Positions 1 through 12,641 of a DNA stretch of 64,000 nt are shown here, in pieces. The stretch covers positions 108,774 to 172,773 of the forward strand of contig QAOA01004830.1 in the NCBI GenBank assembly GCA_003255065.1, written 5' to 3'. Source of the stretch: Cercis canadensis (lineage: Eukaryota; Streptophyta; Magnoliopsida; Fabales; Fabaceae). The stretch's first letter is position 1. Each line of letters starts with the position of its first letter. Under the pieces are notes generated by a model. That model saw nothing but the letters and a program-made list of their open reading frames with translations, was not told the DNA's origin and did not search any database. A program made the position numbers and the translations under genes.

Positions 1-390
1 TTTTTTTTTTTTTTTTATGTAATTAGAAACCTTTAAGTTATTTTATAACACCTTCCAACTAAAATAAATACTTGGCAAATCACTTTCATATGATATACAG
101 AAACAGAAAACTGATTAGTCAACAAAGTATATATCACCATATGCTTTTGTGTATGATAGTTTTTTTTCCTTTTCTTAATTGGTCATTTTATTTTTTCATT
201 GAAACTAGTCATAAAAAAATGATGAATAACAAGATTACCGATTGCAAACAATCATATGAACCTTTCTATGAATTGAAAATGACCAAAGAAGACAATTTCA
301 TTGAGATAAAACAACGTAATGATTGGCATATTTTCATAGACCAAAAGTACAAAAAATCTCAAAAAATTGGAAGTAAATCCGATCAATCCT
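1..390. other. T-rich flank and downstream region
   Basis: The window opens in a poly-T tract and AT-rich sequence that lies downstream of the minus-strand gene ending at 391. The long plus-strand frame here overlaps that gene antisense and resembles no protein I know. I see no other gene. Confidence 0.5.
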
Positions 391-705
391 TTACACGGTT
401 GGAGATCTCATACATGGCCCAAAAATGGAAGACAGAAAACTTCTATGCACCTTATTTTCACTTTTTGAAGAAGAAGGTGAAGAGAGAGATTGTGAATGGG
501 CAACTTGATCACCCTGCACCATTTCCTGTTTTCTTCTTGTAATTTGTGACACATTTTCTTCTCCACTTACATTTTTCCCAGCTGATGCAGCAGTGACTGG
601 CATGACATTTGCCTTTGATTCTGTAAATGGAGTGTGATCTGACCATATACGACCAGAAGAACCTTGTCTTCGGAATGAATAAGATGATCTCTGAAACGTT
701 GTCAT
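391..705 (-). CDS. MAPK-kinase-substrate-like small protein (At1g80180 type)
   Basis: Single-exon reading frame of 104 residues on the minus strand, ATG at 705-703. The N-terminus carries the signature QRSSYSFRRQGSSGRIW, which matches the conserved start (QRS..SFRRQGSSG) of the small plant family annotated as MAPK kinase substrate protein, At1g80180/At1g15400. The middle is Ser-rich and low in complexity. The C-terminus (residues about 86-104) is a compact basic and hydrophobic end, RSFLSSIFGPCMRSPTV, also typical of the family. Family members are small phosphoproteins linked to MAPK signalling and stomatal patterning in Arabidopsis, with no enzymatic domain. Length is in the family range (about 90-140 residues). 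It is head-to-tail with the downstream MYB gene. The frame call is firm because of the N-terminal motif; the function is family knowledge only. Confidence 0.72.
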   Translation of the reverse strand: MTTFQRSSYSFRRQGSSGRIWSDHTPFTESKANVMPVTAASAGKNVSGEENVSQITRRKQEMVQGDQVAHSQSLSSPSSSKSENKVHRSFLSSIFGPCMRSPTV

Positions 706-1509
706 GGATACTATGTTCTGTTTTTGTTCTTTCTTTCTTTCTTTGAGGATCTGTTTCTCTCACCACTTCTTTCTATCAGCCGTTGACATAATACTCTTCT
801 GTTTTGGAGCTATTCTGGTTTGAGTTGTTACGTTATAAGAATGAGAGATACAGAGAAAAAAATTACGTTAGTTGTGCATAGCTCATATTCTGCACACAAC
901 TTTTTTTCTTCATTTGATTAGCTTGCAAATGCTAATTTAGTAAATACCCTGCTATATATGTGGGAACAATTCAGCTTATGGATAAGTTATGTACACTTTT
1001 TGACTTATTCATTCTGGTAAAAGTCATGATTCATGCTATAGTTAGCATATAAAATTTGTATGATCATCTACACTTATGGTGATGCTATATTTAAGGGACA
1101 AAATTCAACAATACAACGGCTTTGAACCAATTATCCATTAGGTTTTTTCCCTAATTTATTTTTACTTTTTTATGTTGAAAAGGGAAAAGTCTATATAGCA
1201 CGAGTTTAGTGCTTTGACCTGTTTCTTCATTAACCATTGATTTAAGTAAGGAGGTCCCATTAAATTTACTGATCCGAAGAGTGTCCATTAGTCTATACAT
1301 TTTTTTCAGGGCATATTATCCAAACAATACAGGAAATCTCATTGAAAAATTATTATATGCTTGATATAGAATTTTGACAATATTTAAAACTAAAAATGAA
1401 AACTTAAATTTGCATTGCATTTGTTGTTAGGTGACAACTTTAAAAAAAAAAAAAAAGAGAGTCTTGACTTAATTATTCTACTAATTCATAGGTATTGTGA
1501 TAGAAGCAT
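706..1509. other. Intergenic spacer between MAPK-substrate-like gene and MYB gene
   Basis: About 0.8 kb of AT-rich DNA holding the promoter of the gene starting at 705 and the 3' end of the MYB gene ending at 1510. No reading frame or structured element is convincing. An A-run sits near 1441-1455. Confidence 0.5.
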
Positions 1510-3368
1510 TTAATAATCAGAATATCCATCCAAAAGTTGAGGGAATGCTGCCCTCATCTCACTGTCCCTGTCCAAAATATCATCCACAAATGAATTCCCT
1601 GAAGATGAAGTGTTAATTTGGCATCCCAAGCTTGCTTCACATGCAACATCCCCAGAATTTTCACTTGCAGCTCCTTTCTTGCCATTGCCATTGTTTTTTG
1701 AACAATAAATTTCACTTTGCATTAGAACTGAGGGGCTCAGTGATGACAAAACCCCCTGCAAGCCATGCTGCTGCAGCTGCTGAGACTCTGTGCACATAAA
1801 AGGGTCACTGAGAAGAAACTCACTCCAATCAGAGGAAGAACAAGGAGGAGCAACTTGTTCCTGAGATGTTAGGCAAGAATAGGAGTGAGGCGAGCTTGAT
1901 CGCGTGAGATTAGAGGAAGATGAAGATGATGAAGAAGAAGATGTAGCTTCATTAAAGACATGTGGTTGGACATTGTCTTGGTTAATGACTTGGAACTGCA
2001 CCTGATGTTCCCATGAATGAACTTGATCTTCTAATTGTGCTTGCTCTGCCAATGACTTTATCTTGGTACCTGCATTGGCAGGTCCTGATAAGTATTGGGT
2101 AACAGATGGTTTAGTCCTTGTTGGTAGCATGTTACATAGGTCTTTATTGACAATACCCATTTGGTTTCCAGTGCTTGGGAAGCCACTAATGTATCCCAAG
2201 TCAGAAATGACTTTTGATACAGGCTTATGGGTTACCGGGTCAATTCCCATCTTCATAAGCTTCTTCCTCAGCTTTGTGTTCCAGTAATTCTTCACATCAT
2301 TGTCTGTTCTCCCAGGTAATCTCCTCGCGATTAAAGACCACCTGCACCACAATAGCAAAGGAGCAGTGTGTGTGTGAGAGAAAAAGAGCTCATTATAATT
2401 GCACAATGTTGGCAACAGAAAATGGACTCAGTTTGACAGTTGCATAGCCAGTTGAACACTATATTTGTAATGAGATGCCTTCAATAAGGAGACAAGACTT
2501 ATCTTGGAAATTTAAGAGTGTGCTTGGTTGGGGAGGTGAAAAAAAGATAGGATTGAAAATGGAAAGCTTTTGATATTTACTCCTTGGTACTTGGTAGAGA
2601 TGGTGAAAAGTGAGGGTAAGGCTACCTCATTTTCAACTGCTCCACAAGTTCTTACTATCCCAAGCAAGTGTAAAATGATTTATATCCTAAATTTTCCCCC
2701 TTCCCATTTTCCACTGCCCCAACACAGACAAACAACAGAGAAAGGGTATATAGTTGGCAAGTTTGTGATGCATGCCAAAGTTGATAGTTAGTGCATTCTC
2801 ATTAAACCAAGACAGTTGTATTTGCATCATAAGTCATAAACAAAGAAGTGCATAACGTCATGCTAATTTTGCTTACTTTTTTCAGGTTAGTTGTCTCAGA
2901 GACACTTAAGAAAACCCCTTTCAAAATGGCCCAAAAGAATTCAAAACGAGAAAAAAATAAAAAATAGGTGGATGGAACAAAATGTGGTGAAAACGAGTAG
3001 AATTTACCTGCTTCCTACAGCTTCATGAAGGTTAATTATAAGCTCTTCTTCTTGGGGAGTGAAGCTTTCATGCTTGAGATCAGGTCTAAGGTAATTAGTC
3101 CATCTTAGCCTGCAGCTCTTACCACACCTGTTCAATCCTGCAAACAATATAATGATTGAAAACTTGTAGTTTATGAAGTTGTTGTTCATTTTACAGAAAT
3201 TGCAGTTTCAGAAAGAAGGAATTGTAAAAATTAACCTGCTTTATTGGGAACCGATGTCCAATTTCCAATGCCATGATTGGATATGTGTGCAAGTATTTTT
3301 GCATCCTCCTCAGCAGTCCAGAGACCCCTTTTCACATTGGACTTATCACAGCAAGGAGGCCTTCCCAT
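1510..3368 (-). CDS. MYB35: R2R3-MYB transcription factor, MYB35/TDF1-like
   Basis: Three exons on the minus strand: 3368-3236, 3137-3008 and 2341-1510. Both introns are GT-AG and sit at the standard R2R3-MYB positions, after NKAG and before [10 protein letters not shown]. Together they give 364 codons. The protein begins [17 protein letters not shown]. The R2 repeat spans about residues 14-61 and R3 about 67-112, with the expected Trp spacing and the R3 signature [20 protein letters not shown]. The following [17 protein letters not shown] stretch, together with the start, points to the subgroup of Arabidopsis MYB35/TDF1, a regulator of tapetum development in anthers; MYB80 is the next nearest but differs at the N-terminus. 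The C-terminal half is Ser-rich (a run of ten Ser near residue 250) and acidic near its end, as in activation domains. It should act in the nucleus. Family assignment is firm; the MYB35 orthology is from remembered homologues. Confidence 0.85.
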
Positions 3369-5311
3369 TTTGAGAGAGAGGTGTGAAAGAGCAAGAGTGA
3401 ATTATGTAATGGTGATGCAATTTTGGAATGAAGGTAACTATAAAGTGGTGAAGGGAGTAAATGTTTTAAGATATGAAGAGGCAAGAAAAGCATGCAATTT
3501 AGATCCCAATAACAACAGTTGCATGAGTATATTCATCTTTTGGAAACAATAGAAAATCAAAACCATTTGTATGACATCAGAACATAATGCAAGTGCTTTC
3601 TCTCCCTGCTCTCTCTCTCTCTCACTCACTCATAAGCTTGGCTCCCGAGAGCAATATCTATTTCAGGTACAAGTTGAATGACCCATTTGCATTTGGTTTA
3701 ACTCTGATCAAGTTAACTGATTCTGATTACTGCTGAATGACATGCAATAAAAGCCTTCTATTAGAACCTCACAAAATAAGAGCTCATCATATATATGATT
3801 CTTGATATGAGAGCTTATGTCAGCATTTATTTATTTATTTTTGCAACTGAATGCCAGCATATTGTTAGTATTTTAAAATTTTAACGGTAACGTGATCGAA
3901 TAGGCTGTGTATAATAAATATAAAATAAAATAAAAATAAAACGAGTCCTAATATTCAAAACAAAAGGAGAACACATACAATTTCATTTAACTTAAGAAGA
4001 GGTTAATATAATATAATTTATTTAGAGAGAATTATTATTTGAGTCATAAAGTTTGCAACAAAGATTCATAATTTTTTTATATATATTAATTTCAGTTTGG
4101 TTCTTTCAGCACTGTTTATATGAACAATAAATTATTGGTTTTTCTTCTTTGACTATTTTCACAATAAACTCACATAATGTAACTAGTAATTACATACTAT
4201 ATGAAGAATAACCACCTAGAGTTGAAAAGATACCCATATAGCTCTAGGGAGAGGAACACAAAAGTATAACTACATACAATCCATAAATATCCACATAACT
4301 TTTAGAGAATGAGAACTCACAGCTCTCAATTATCCAGGGGCAAAACGGATAATTAATTGTTCACATAAACAATATTAGAGGAACCAAACTAGAATTAATA
4401 TGTATAAAAATTTAGTGAGCTTTTTACAAATTTTATGATCTAAACAATAATTTTCTCTTTATTTTATATTCTTTTAAAGAATTGATTCATAGGAAAATTT
4501 TGATTTGAAAAGATAATAGAGCAAATCAAAATAATTCTGCACTTCGGCGAAATTTGAGATAATCACATTTGCAAGAATTTTACAAAACTCCATCGAATTT
4601 TTAATATGAAAACAGATTAGATGTAATGTGCATCTGTGTCTTCTTAATGATGTAATATTTACCAAAAACTAGGTAAATCATTGAATTAAGTTCTTTTTCT
4701 CCCTAATCTTTTGGCCCACTTGATGTTGTTTCTTTGCAATGAGAAATTACTGCTTTTCCAAATATTGAATTCATAAATATTGTGTTTGAAAGTGTTTTTG
4801 TTTTTTTTTTTTGTTTTAAAAAACAATTTTTAAAAACAATTTTATCTTGTTTTTATTTTCTTGTTTTTAAAACAACTTTGTGAGCATGTTTTTAAAAACA
4901 GCCTTATCAAACAAATTTTTTTATTTTCAAAAGTTAAAAACAGTTTTTAAAAGCAGAAATCATACAGACCCATTACTTCCTCCTTACTTAAACTCAACAC
5001 TCAATTCTCAATTGGCACAAACCATGTGCCCAATTAACGTTTCTATTTTTTCGGTCAAAGATTCAGATTTCGTCACTATACCAATATGTAGTGTAACACC
5101 AATTATTCTATTGAATTCGCCAAAAGTTTTTTTCTTTTCACAATTAACCAAGATGAATAAACAAGTATCAGAAACTGCTAAATAAGTTATTAGCGATGCC
5201 GCAGCTCTATTTCACAGTTCAGCAAAATTGAATGTTATATACAAGCTATATGATAATCTATTATGACTCTACATGCAATCAAGAGCAGAGAACGTTATAT
5301 AGCCTCTCTAA
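3369..5311. other. MYB promoter and intergenic spacer
   Basis: Upstream region of the MYB gene, with a CT microsatellite near 3600-3625, AT-rich DNA, an inverted-repeat element (4024-4460) and a T/A-rich stretch near 4797-4960 made of repeated TTTTTAAAAACA-type motifs. No gene seen. Confidence 0.5.
4024..4460. mobile_element. MITE-like inverted-repeat element
   Basis: Two long arms are inverted copies of each other. The left arm (about 4024-4145) begins AGAGAGAATTATTATTTGAG; the reverse complement of the right arm (about 4340-4458) reads AGAGAAAATTATTGTTTAGA. The match continues through ATTAATTT.AGTTTGGTTC and TGTTTATRTGAACAAT. TTATTT flanks both sides and may be the target duplication. There is no coding capacity, so it is non-autonomous. 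Superfamily not resolved. Confidence 0.65.
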
Positions 5312-5436
5312 GACGAGTAGACATTGCAACTCCTCATACTTGCTTGAACTTCTTCATTTGCAACCATATAGAGTGGGTTCTTACATTCACCTGTCTTAGC
5401 CCAAATAGGGTAGTTATCATCCTCACATGCACATCC
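5312..5436 (-). pseudogene. Decayed duplicate of the ShKT-coding end of the prolyl 4-hydroxylase gene
   Basis: Directly past the stop of the P4H gene, 125 bp repeats the coding sequence of its ShKT domain (compare 5449-5580). Read on the minus strand the copy stays open and ends in the same Ser-Ser-stop, but in another frame than the gene. It keeps the core NPLYMV and PIWAK motifs. Three of the six ShKT cysteines are replaced (NCP to NYP, GYC to ASM, NAC to NVY) and it has small in-frame gaps. No splice acceptor or start is obvious, so it is most likely a decayed tandem duplication in the 3' UTR. Confidence 0.75.
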
Positions 5437-5444
5437 CCACCTCC

Positions 5445-8400
5445 CTAAGATGAACAAGCATTACAACTCTTCATACAGTATCCTTTAACATCTTCATTTC
5501 CAACCATATAAAGTGGGTTCTTCCCACATTCACCTTTCTTAGCCCAAATAGGGCAATTCTCATTCTCATCTGCACAGTCCACGCTAGCCGTACGCGTGAT
5601 TGGTTTGTCGAAGTCCCTTACATGAATCCACTTTGTTGCAGACCACTTCTCACCCTCAATGACTGGGCAGCTTCCATGCAAGCTGCTAGAATCTGTAGTT
5701 GCATCTAGATGAAGGCTGAAGAAAAGCAAGGCATCACCCTTCTCAGGTTTTACTGGAATGATACAAAAAGAAAGCATGAGAACCCATGCCCAAAAAATAA
5801 GGCAGGACAGCTAGTTGTTGGATGATATATGAAGGTAAGACAGAACAAGTAGCCCAACCACACCCCCCACCATCACCACCGCCCCGGGACAAAAAAAAGC
5901 GAGGCAACAAAGACAATAAATTTGCTATATACAAGATACACCATTGGCTGCTTGGTGCTTTCACAAGACCAATACTAACAAAACCAAAAAGTTTTTTCAA
6001 CAAATTTGTAATTCCCAATGAAGCAGCTAGTGAGCCAAAACAAAGTTACAATAAATGAAGCATTAATTAAAAAAAAAAAATTATCATTTATCCCATTTCA
6101 GTTTACGCCAATAAAGGAACCACATGGATTTGCATATAGTCTACAATGCACAACGGCAAGTAAAGGGGAATTTAGTGGATCTAGCACTTTAGGCAAAGAG
6201 AAAAGAAAGGACAGCAACAAGCATAATCAACAAGGACCTCTAGAGGTGCGTATGCTAACAGATTCAGTGACCCAGAAGAAAATTGTGCAAAGGAAGTAGT
6301 TTAATTACAAATTCTCTGTTTCTAGAGGTAAGAATCTTAAAAAGGAAAATATGAGTAAAATAATGGCCCACAACATAGTCACAACCCTTTGATTAAATGG
6401 GCAAGGAAGAATATGTACACCAGAAATTCAAGTAATTTCTATCATCTAAACCTCATTATACTCCAGTACTCCAGTATCACTTATCGAGCACAGGGAGCTT
6501 GAATGTATGCTTGTTTGAAATGGTTTGAAATTTAAGCATTGTCTCCAGTCAATATGTCAGAAAAATGTATTGATAGTTTGTGAAAGATTCCTAATAGTTA
6601 TACCTGCATAGCCTTTTTTAGCACATTCAGACCAGTTCTCATCTTTCGGCTGGGACAACCTTGCCTAAGAAATACAAACAAGTTAATAAAGATTTCCTTT
6701 TTCTTTCACTTTTTTTTTTTTTCTTCTTTTTTAAGGTGGGGGTTGGGAGGAGGGGCTGTTAGTTACAAGAAATCACCAGACAATCAAATTCACCAGAAAC
6801 TCTTTACCTCAGCATTGGGAAACACTGTCTCCCCACCCTTCTCAACATTCGACAAATACATCAATACAGTGGCAATCCGATGCCCACCCAGTTCTTGATT
6901 AGCCTTGTCGTGAAAGAAATCAAAATGCGGTTCGTACTTCTGACCATTCTCATAGTGCAATATTTGAATAGACTCACCATTCTCTGATAACATAATGAGC
7001 TTTAGAGGCAGATAAAACTAAAGAGGTGAACGACAAAAATTGAAATGAAGACCAGAATGATATTGTGTACTTACCTACTGGAAGAAAGGTCCATGCAGCA
7101 ATTCTGGCTTCAATATCAGCAACAATTTCATCCTTCAAGGTAAAGTAGAGAAGGAAAAGAAATTTAACATTGAAATTCCATAACTAAAAATGCATTTGTG
7201 TACAGAATTTTTCCCTAATTTTTAACGAAACATAATAAGTGTTAAACTAAAAAGAACCTATGAAACACAGGACATAGACAGAAGGTTCACCAGTTTCTAC
7301 ACAGCCTTATTGGCAATTAAGCATATATAATCAGGTTTGATTTGCTGAATGATCCACTATTAACTTTATTTATGATAATAACAGTAAAAAAAATTAAGAC
7401 GGGAGATGAGGAAAAATAGCAGTTAACCAACAACCTGCCGTCAACATAGTCAAACAATATCTTGCCATCATTTTGTTCATCCAAAAACAAATATACATCT
7501 TTTCACTTATTTTTCTCGAGAAAAGAGATTTCAAGGATTTAGATCATATTTGATTGAACTAGTTGCCTTTCTTATCACTTTGGGATATTTGATGCAAAAT
7601 TTTGAAGGACTTTCCTCCTCAGATAAAATAAAATATCAAAATATACAGACTGTGCTACGGATAACACAAAAAGATATGTAATGTTGGTTAATTGGAAGAT
7701 ATCCATAGGGAGACCGTGAATTTACTTATCATATCTTACTCCCAGAACGAAGAAACTGTCCAGAAGTCAGACGTATGTGGAAGTGCAATCAGTAGATTTG
7801 AAATGAAAGCAACCAATCAAGGATAATAATTGATATCACACAGGAAATTTTGCAAATGTTTTTCCCTGAAGACCTTGCATAATATGGACAACAACTATAG
7901 GTGATGATGTAATCATGCTAGCTTTTGGACAGTAACAACCATGTGTTCATAAAGCCAGGAGCAAAAACACTGTTCATGTCAACCATAGATCTCTTTATGT
8001 CAGATATTATAAAAACATGATCAACATGAGAATTTTCAGAGTCAGAAAATGAATTATCTTGCCAGTACCAAAATAAAGACAAGAGAAATAAACCTGTGCC
8101 TCCTACATCAAATCCAAGATAGAATACATCATACAATAAGGTGCATCATTAAATACAGAAGCGTTGAAAGCACCTGGGTCTTCTGAAGAAACATGCCAGA
8201 GCTCGTTCTGACTTCACTCATTATACTTTTTCCTGAATCATTATCAGCCACCATAGACTTCTCCAGCTTATCCTTGGCCTAATTCAACAGGCATTGATAA
8301 TAATATATACTTATTTAAGTTATGTAAATGTCTCCTCAACCTCTAAAATTTCTATATCAGGGAGAAAGACCAAAAACAATTACAGAAAAAGATTGTAAAT

Positions 8401-8888
8401 AGAAAGAAAAATATCTAACCAGAGTTATCAAATGATCACATTCTTCCTCAGATAGAAATTTCTTATATATGAACGCCCTGCAAGCCACAATTTATGGGGG
8501 GAAAAATGTACAGTCAACCCTTTAAAGTCCTAATAATCAAGCAAACCAGAATGAAACAATGATACAATTCAGACACCCAATTCAATTCAGGGAAAGGGAG
8601 AGAAACCTGGGATTCCATGAGAGTTGAGTGACCCGAGTAGGATCAATCGCCACTGAAGAGCCACCTTTCCTCAATCTAAGCACCGATCCGTACCTGAAAA
8701 GAAGAAAAAGAACAAATTGAACATTTTTCCAACGCCATTCACAGATACAGACAAAAAGGGGAAGTCGGTCAGTGGCAATACGTGCTCTTGTCTTCGCCAA
8801 ACCCCGGCAATCGAATTGAAGACACAGAGAGATCAGGGAGAAAGCAGAGAAAACAAAGTGAAACTCCCAAGAAATGCCGAGAATCCAT
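5445..8888 (-). CDS. P4H: Prolyl 4-hydroxylase with C-terminal ShKT domain
   Basis: Eight minus-strand exons with GT-AG introns: 8888-8782, 8693-8607, 8477-8420, 8278-8174, 7132-7075, 6983-6808, 6664-6604 and 5752-5445. They sum to 960 nt (319 residues). The start MDSRHFLGVSLCFLCFLP is a hydrophobic signal anchor, fitting a type II ER/Golgi membrane enzyme. The catalytic 2-oxoglutarate/Fe(II) domain follows. Iron ligands are H158 and D160 (in HFDFFHDK) and H243 (SLHGSCPV); K253 (EGEKW) binds 2-oxoglutarate. Residues about 277-317 form a six-Cys ShKT domain. Plant enzymes of this type hydroxylate proline in extensins, arabinogalactan proteins and peptide hormones. The closest remembered proteins are Arabidopsis At3g28480/At3g28490. 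Exon 1 to 2 joining (KST|YGSVLRL) is the least certain junction. All catalytic residues are present, so I expect an active enzyme. Confidence 0.9.
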
Positions 8889-10410
8889 GAGAAAATAGAG
8901 ATTGAAATGCAATCCAAGCCTTGGGAGAAAGGGTTGACAGATTTTGTTATGGGGATAAGGTGGGTTCAGCAATGTAATTAAAATTAAACGCGAAAACTAT
9001 AAAAGAAGATTAATGTGTTCTTTTTGTGTCCCCTCTTGTCCTAATTTTTCTCTTTCAGACATTTCAACAAACGCCCACTGGATTTGTTGTTTCTGATTCT
9101 GACTTTTCTGTGTGCCTGTTTCCATGTGAGCCCTTACGTTACTTTCTCGAAGCTTCTTTCACGAAAAGAGCTTAACTATTTTTTTTTATATTTTATTATT
9201 CTGGGGTGTTAAAACATGGGGGTTTGACATAAAAGACCTATTTGTATTAAAAAAGATTTTCTGTGACGTTGCGAAAAATTATCAAATGATGTTATATAAT
9301 TATTTTGTTTAGAATATAATTATTATGTATAAATTATGTAATTATTATAATTATATATATAATTATTAAGTTTAAATCTAAATAAAATAATCACATAATA
9401 TATCAATATTTTTGGTTATTTTATGTTTTGTGGAAGGCACATATTTAAAAGATCTTTTCTTTTAGCACCATTTAATATTTCATGATAAGTTTTAGCATTT
9501 CACAATATTAAAAAATTTTTAGACACAAAACAAAATGAAATTTAGAATATTTTGTAAAAAAATTATTAGACAATTATTATTAGGTCACTCAAAATATTAG
9601 ACATTCTTAAGTTTTTGTACTTGTGAAAAAAGACTAATAAATTATTTTATTTAGTAATTGAGAAACTTAGACTTATACACCATTCTTTATATGTGGTAGA
9701 CTCTTATTCAAAAATCTTTATATCAAAACACTCACAATCGGAGCCTTCTGAAAATGCACGACCTCGACTGTTTTATTATGTGGAAATATAAATATTAGCC
9801 TTGTTTTCTTTATTTTGCTTTATTTTTTGCCCTTTCTTTTTCTGTCAAGAATTCCCATATAAATAGTGGGTCGGATTGCAGCCTCCCCCCGGCCCAAAAA
9901 ACACAACTCATCCCAATAGGCCCATTCACCTTCTTTTGGGGTTTGGGTCCGATGTCAAGTGAAGACTTTTTTTTTTTTTTTTTGCTAATTCAAGTCTTGA
10001 CTTAGCAATTAAAATCTATTGCATAACATTAACAGGTTAACTTTTTTTTTTTTTTTATAAAATCTTACTTCATCCACTCCTAATAAAATTTTTGAATTTG
10101 ATATTTTTACTATAAAATGTTAATTAGTAACAGTTTACTCTTTTATTCATTAAATTAATTATTTTTAAAAAGAAAGCCCCTTATCTTAATTTTTAAAATT
10201 AGAAAAAGTGTCTTGAGTTGAATGATATCTTTATAAAATCTATATTTATCCAACAAGATTTTCACTTTTCTTTCTTTAATGAGTTTCAATTTCAACTTTC
10301 AATTCAGAAGTAATAAATTTCAATTAAAAATATTAAACTTTAGACTTTGGTGTTCTTAATTGAGCCTGCCTATATAAGGCCAAAAAGTGTACCTCCACGT
10401 CATAAAAGCC

Positions 10411-10432
10411 ACAGAGAGAGAGAGAGAGAGAG
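10411..10432. repeat. GA microsatellite
   Basis: Uninterrupted AG dinucleotide run of roughly ten units. Confidence 0.9.
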
Positions 10433-11073
10433 ACACTGAAAGAGGGTGACATTGGGGCACGCCCAGTTAGGGATCAAATATGAATTGTATATTTGTATCA
10501 CATGGTGTGCACTCTAACCTACGTCGTTTACATTTATCCAAAAGTATATTGAGTGGACCACAATCACAAACTTCAAGAAAAACTTCATTTGAATATCAAG
10601 TCATTAGACCTTAATTAATAACCTTCACTCTTGCCCCGTCATAGCTTGTATCTTATAGAACTTACGTTGTTCTAAAATGTTTGGTACAGTGTTATCTTAT
10701 ATAAAACTTATATTTGAAATGCTAATATCATAATAGTGTAAAGATATAACCACATATAATATAATTAATTCAAGAATTTATCAAAATTTGAGGTCTTCAT
10801 ACTTGAATCCCTATTTCTTATTTTCTTAATTAAAAAATTTAACTCTATTTATCCAAAATTATAAAAGTATAAATTTAATTAAAATACATATATTTTTGGA
10901 TATTTTATGTATGTAATTATTTTTTGTTGTCATATCAAATATATAATTTTTAAATTCTTAACGAGACACTCTAATAAGTGAGTACTTGATATTTCATGAT
11001 AAAAATAAAAGGTTTAGATCCCGTTAAAAATAGGTGAAGTGAAATTTTTTAAAAAATATACTACATTCTTTTG

Positions 11074-11158
11074 TGTAGTTTTCAATAAAAAAAAAATTAA
11101 AATTTTAAATTCTTGCNTGTAATTTTCAATAAAAAAAATTAAAATTTTAAATTCTTGC
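11074..11158. repeat. Direct duplication around a single N (likely assembly join)
   Basis: About 42 bp ending TTAAATTCTTGC appears twice, at 11074-11116 and 11118-11158, with the single N at 11117 between them. A second N at 20118 has the same arrangement, so contig-end overlaps joined without merging are the likely cause. Confidence 0.7.
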
Positions 11159-11284
11159 TACGTAATAATGAGCTATCTTATATGCTGGTGTGAATTATGT
11201 CCACGTTACAAACTCCTCTAAGGTCTAGCATTCATTTGCTTCTACTAGCATACCAAGGTTGTTTCTTCAAGGCTGGCATTTGGC

Positions 11285-11835
11285 TAAGAAAAAATATTGT
11301 TTATCAAAGTATTTACGGAAATGGTGTTTTGTACAAATTTATTACAGAAATGGAGTATTTTGATTAATTTATTTATGAGCATGTAGACCAAGAGAGACAT
11401 ACTACGTTAGAATTAGTGGATATATTGGAGTCACACTATATTCATGTAAGGGGATAGTCATTCAATTCGGGTTGTTTAACTTTTTATTTAAGAGATGTCA
11501 CGCTACTTTGTAAAGTAGTGTGATTCTAAATAACATGTTATTTCAAAGTAGCGTGATAACAAAAAACACATTATTTTAGAAACATTGTGACAAGGAGAAA
11601 AACACTATCTTGATGTAGTGTGTTTGATTTGTAATTAATCATGCAATTAAGATGTAATGTCATGCTACATTAATGTAGCATGACTTTAATAAAAGTGCTA
11701 CTTTCAATGTAGCGTGTCTCTCTTTGTCTGCATACCTTGAATAAATAAAGTGTTCCATTTTTATAATAAGTTTGTACAATACCCCTTTTCCATTAATACT
11801 TTGTCAATTTGTATTTTTTCAGTCAATTAGGCGTG
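11285..11835. mobile_element. Foldback/MITE-like element with nested palindromes
   Basis: The left arm (about 11285-11420) and right arm (about 11700-11835) are inverted copies. The left reads CAAAGTATTTACGGAAATGG and TTGTACAAATTTATTA, then AAGAGAGACATACTACGTT; the reverse complement of the right gives CAAAGTATTAATGGAAAAGG, TTGTACAAACTTATTA and AAGAGAGACACGCTACATT. Between the arms are further palindromes, such as CATGCTACATTAATGTAGCATG near 11673-11694 and a CACGCTACTTT...AAAGTAGTGTG hairpin near 11503. No coding sequence. Ends and target duplication are not resolved. Confidence 0.6.
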
Positions 11836-12641
11836 GCATTTGATTGGTAAAAATCATAATGATGGACAAAGTGCAAGAAGGAAGCAAAAGTAAGCAAAAG
11901 GAAACAGCTGGTGAAGCATCAATTCTTTGTTTCTCATAAGGAATGGCCAGAGCCTCTTTGTCTGAACGCACCATTGATTACTTCTAAAATAGGAAAAGAA
12001 GACAATGATTAAAGTATCATACTAACACTATCATCTACAAGGAAAAGAAACAAGGCTGTAACTGCAGAGGAATAAAGCACCACTTGGAACCATTCAAGCA
12101 AGCACCACAAACTTTTTAAGCGAATACAAGAAAACAAAGGATCAGCAAGACAAAGACACCACATTTTCACGTTGCCAAATGCATCTAGTCCCTGACCACA
12201 ACATAACTTTTTCCATGTGTTGTTTACTTCAAATTTTCCTTTTACAAAGTTCATTCCTTGATAAAGTTTCATAGATTTATAGGGTCAATTTCGATATCAG
12301 ACAAACAGTGACTATCCAAAAGGGAGAATCTAAAAAGGGTTTTAGTCCCACAAGTGGACGACCGCTCACAAGTCATCTAAAACATGCATACAAAAGGGGG
12401 CTTCCTCTTTCCCCTTCTGTTTATCTTTTATATGTATACCTTTTTTCTTTTTTTCCTTTTCTTGTTTCCAAAGTGTATTTACAGGAGAATTTTGTGTGTC
12501 ATGTGAAGAAAGAAAGAAAGAAAATCATGTGAAGAAATGAGATTTCATTGATGAAATGAATAGAATGCCAACAATGTACATCTGCCATTCAAGGGTAACT
12601 GCTGCTACGTATTGTTTGGCCGCTAAAAAAGTTATTAATTA

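Larger units (their letters stand above)
8889..12641. other. Large intergenic spacer
   Basis: About 3.7 kb of AT-rich DNA between two minus-strand genes. It holds a GA microsatellite (about 10411-10432), a 40 bp duplication around one N (11074-11158) and an inverted-repeat element (about 11285-11835). GGCCCA motifs near 9893 and 9932 lie close to a TATA-like CATATAAATAG at about 9857, but I find no coding region or RNA gene next to them. The short frames at 12009-12532 look like chance. Confidence 0.45.

Noticed and set aside
72-542. 156-residue plus-strand frame
   Set aside because: Antisense to the MAPK-substrate-like gene and AT-driven in composition; no family features.
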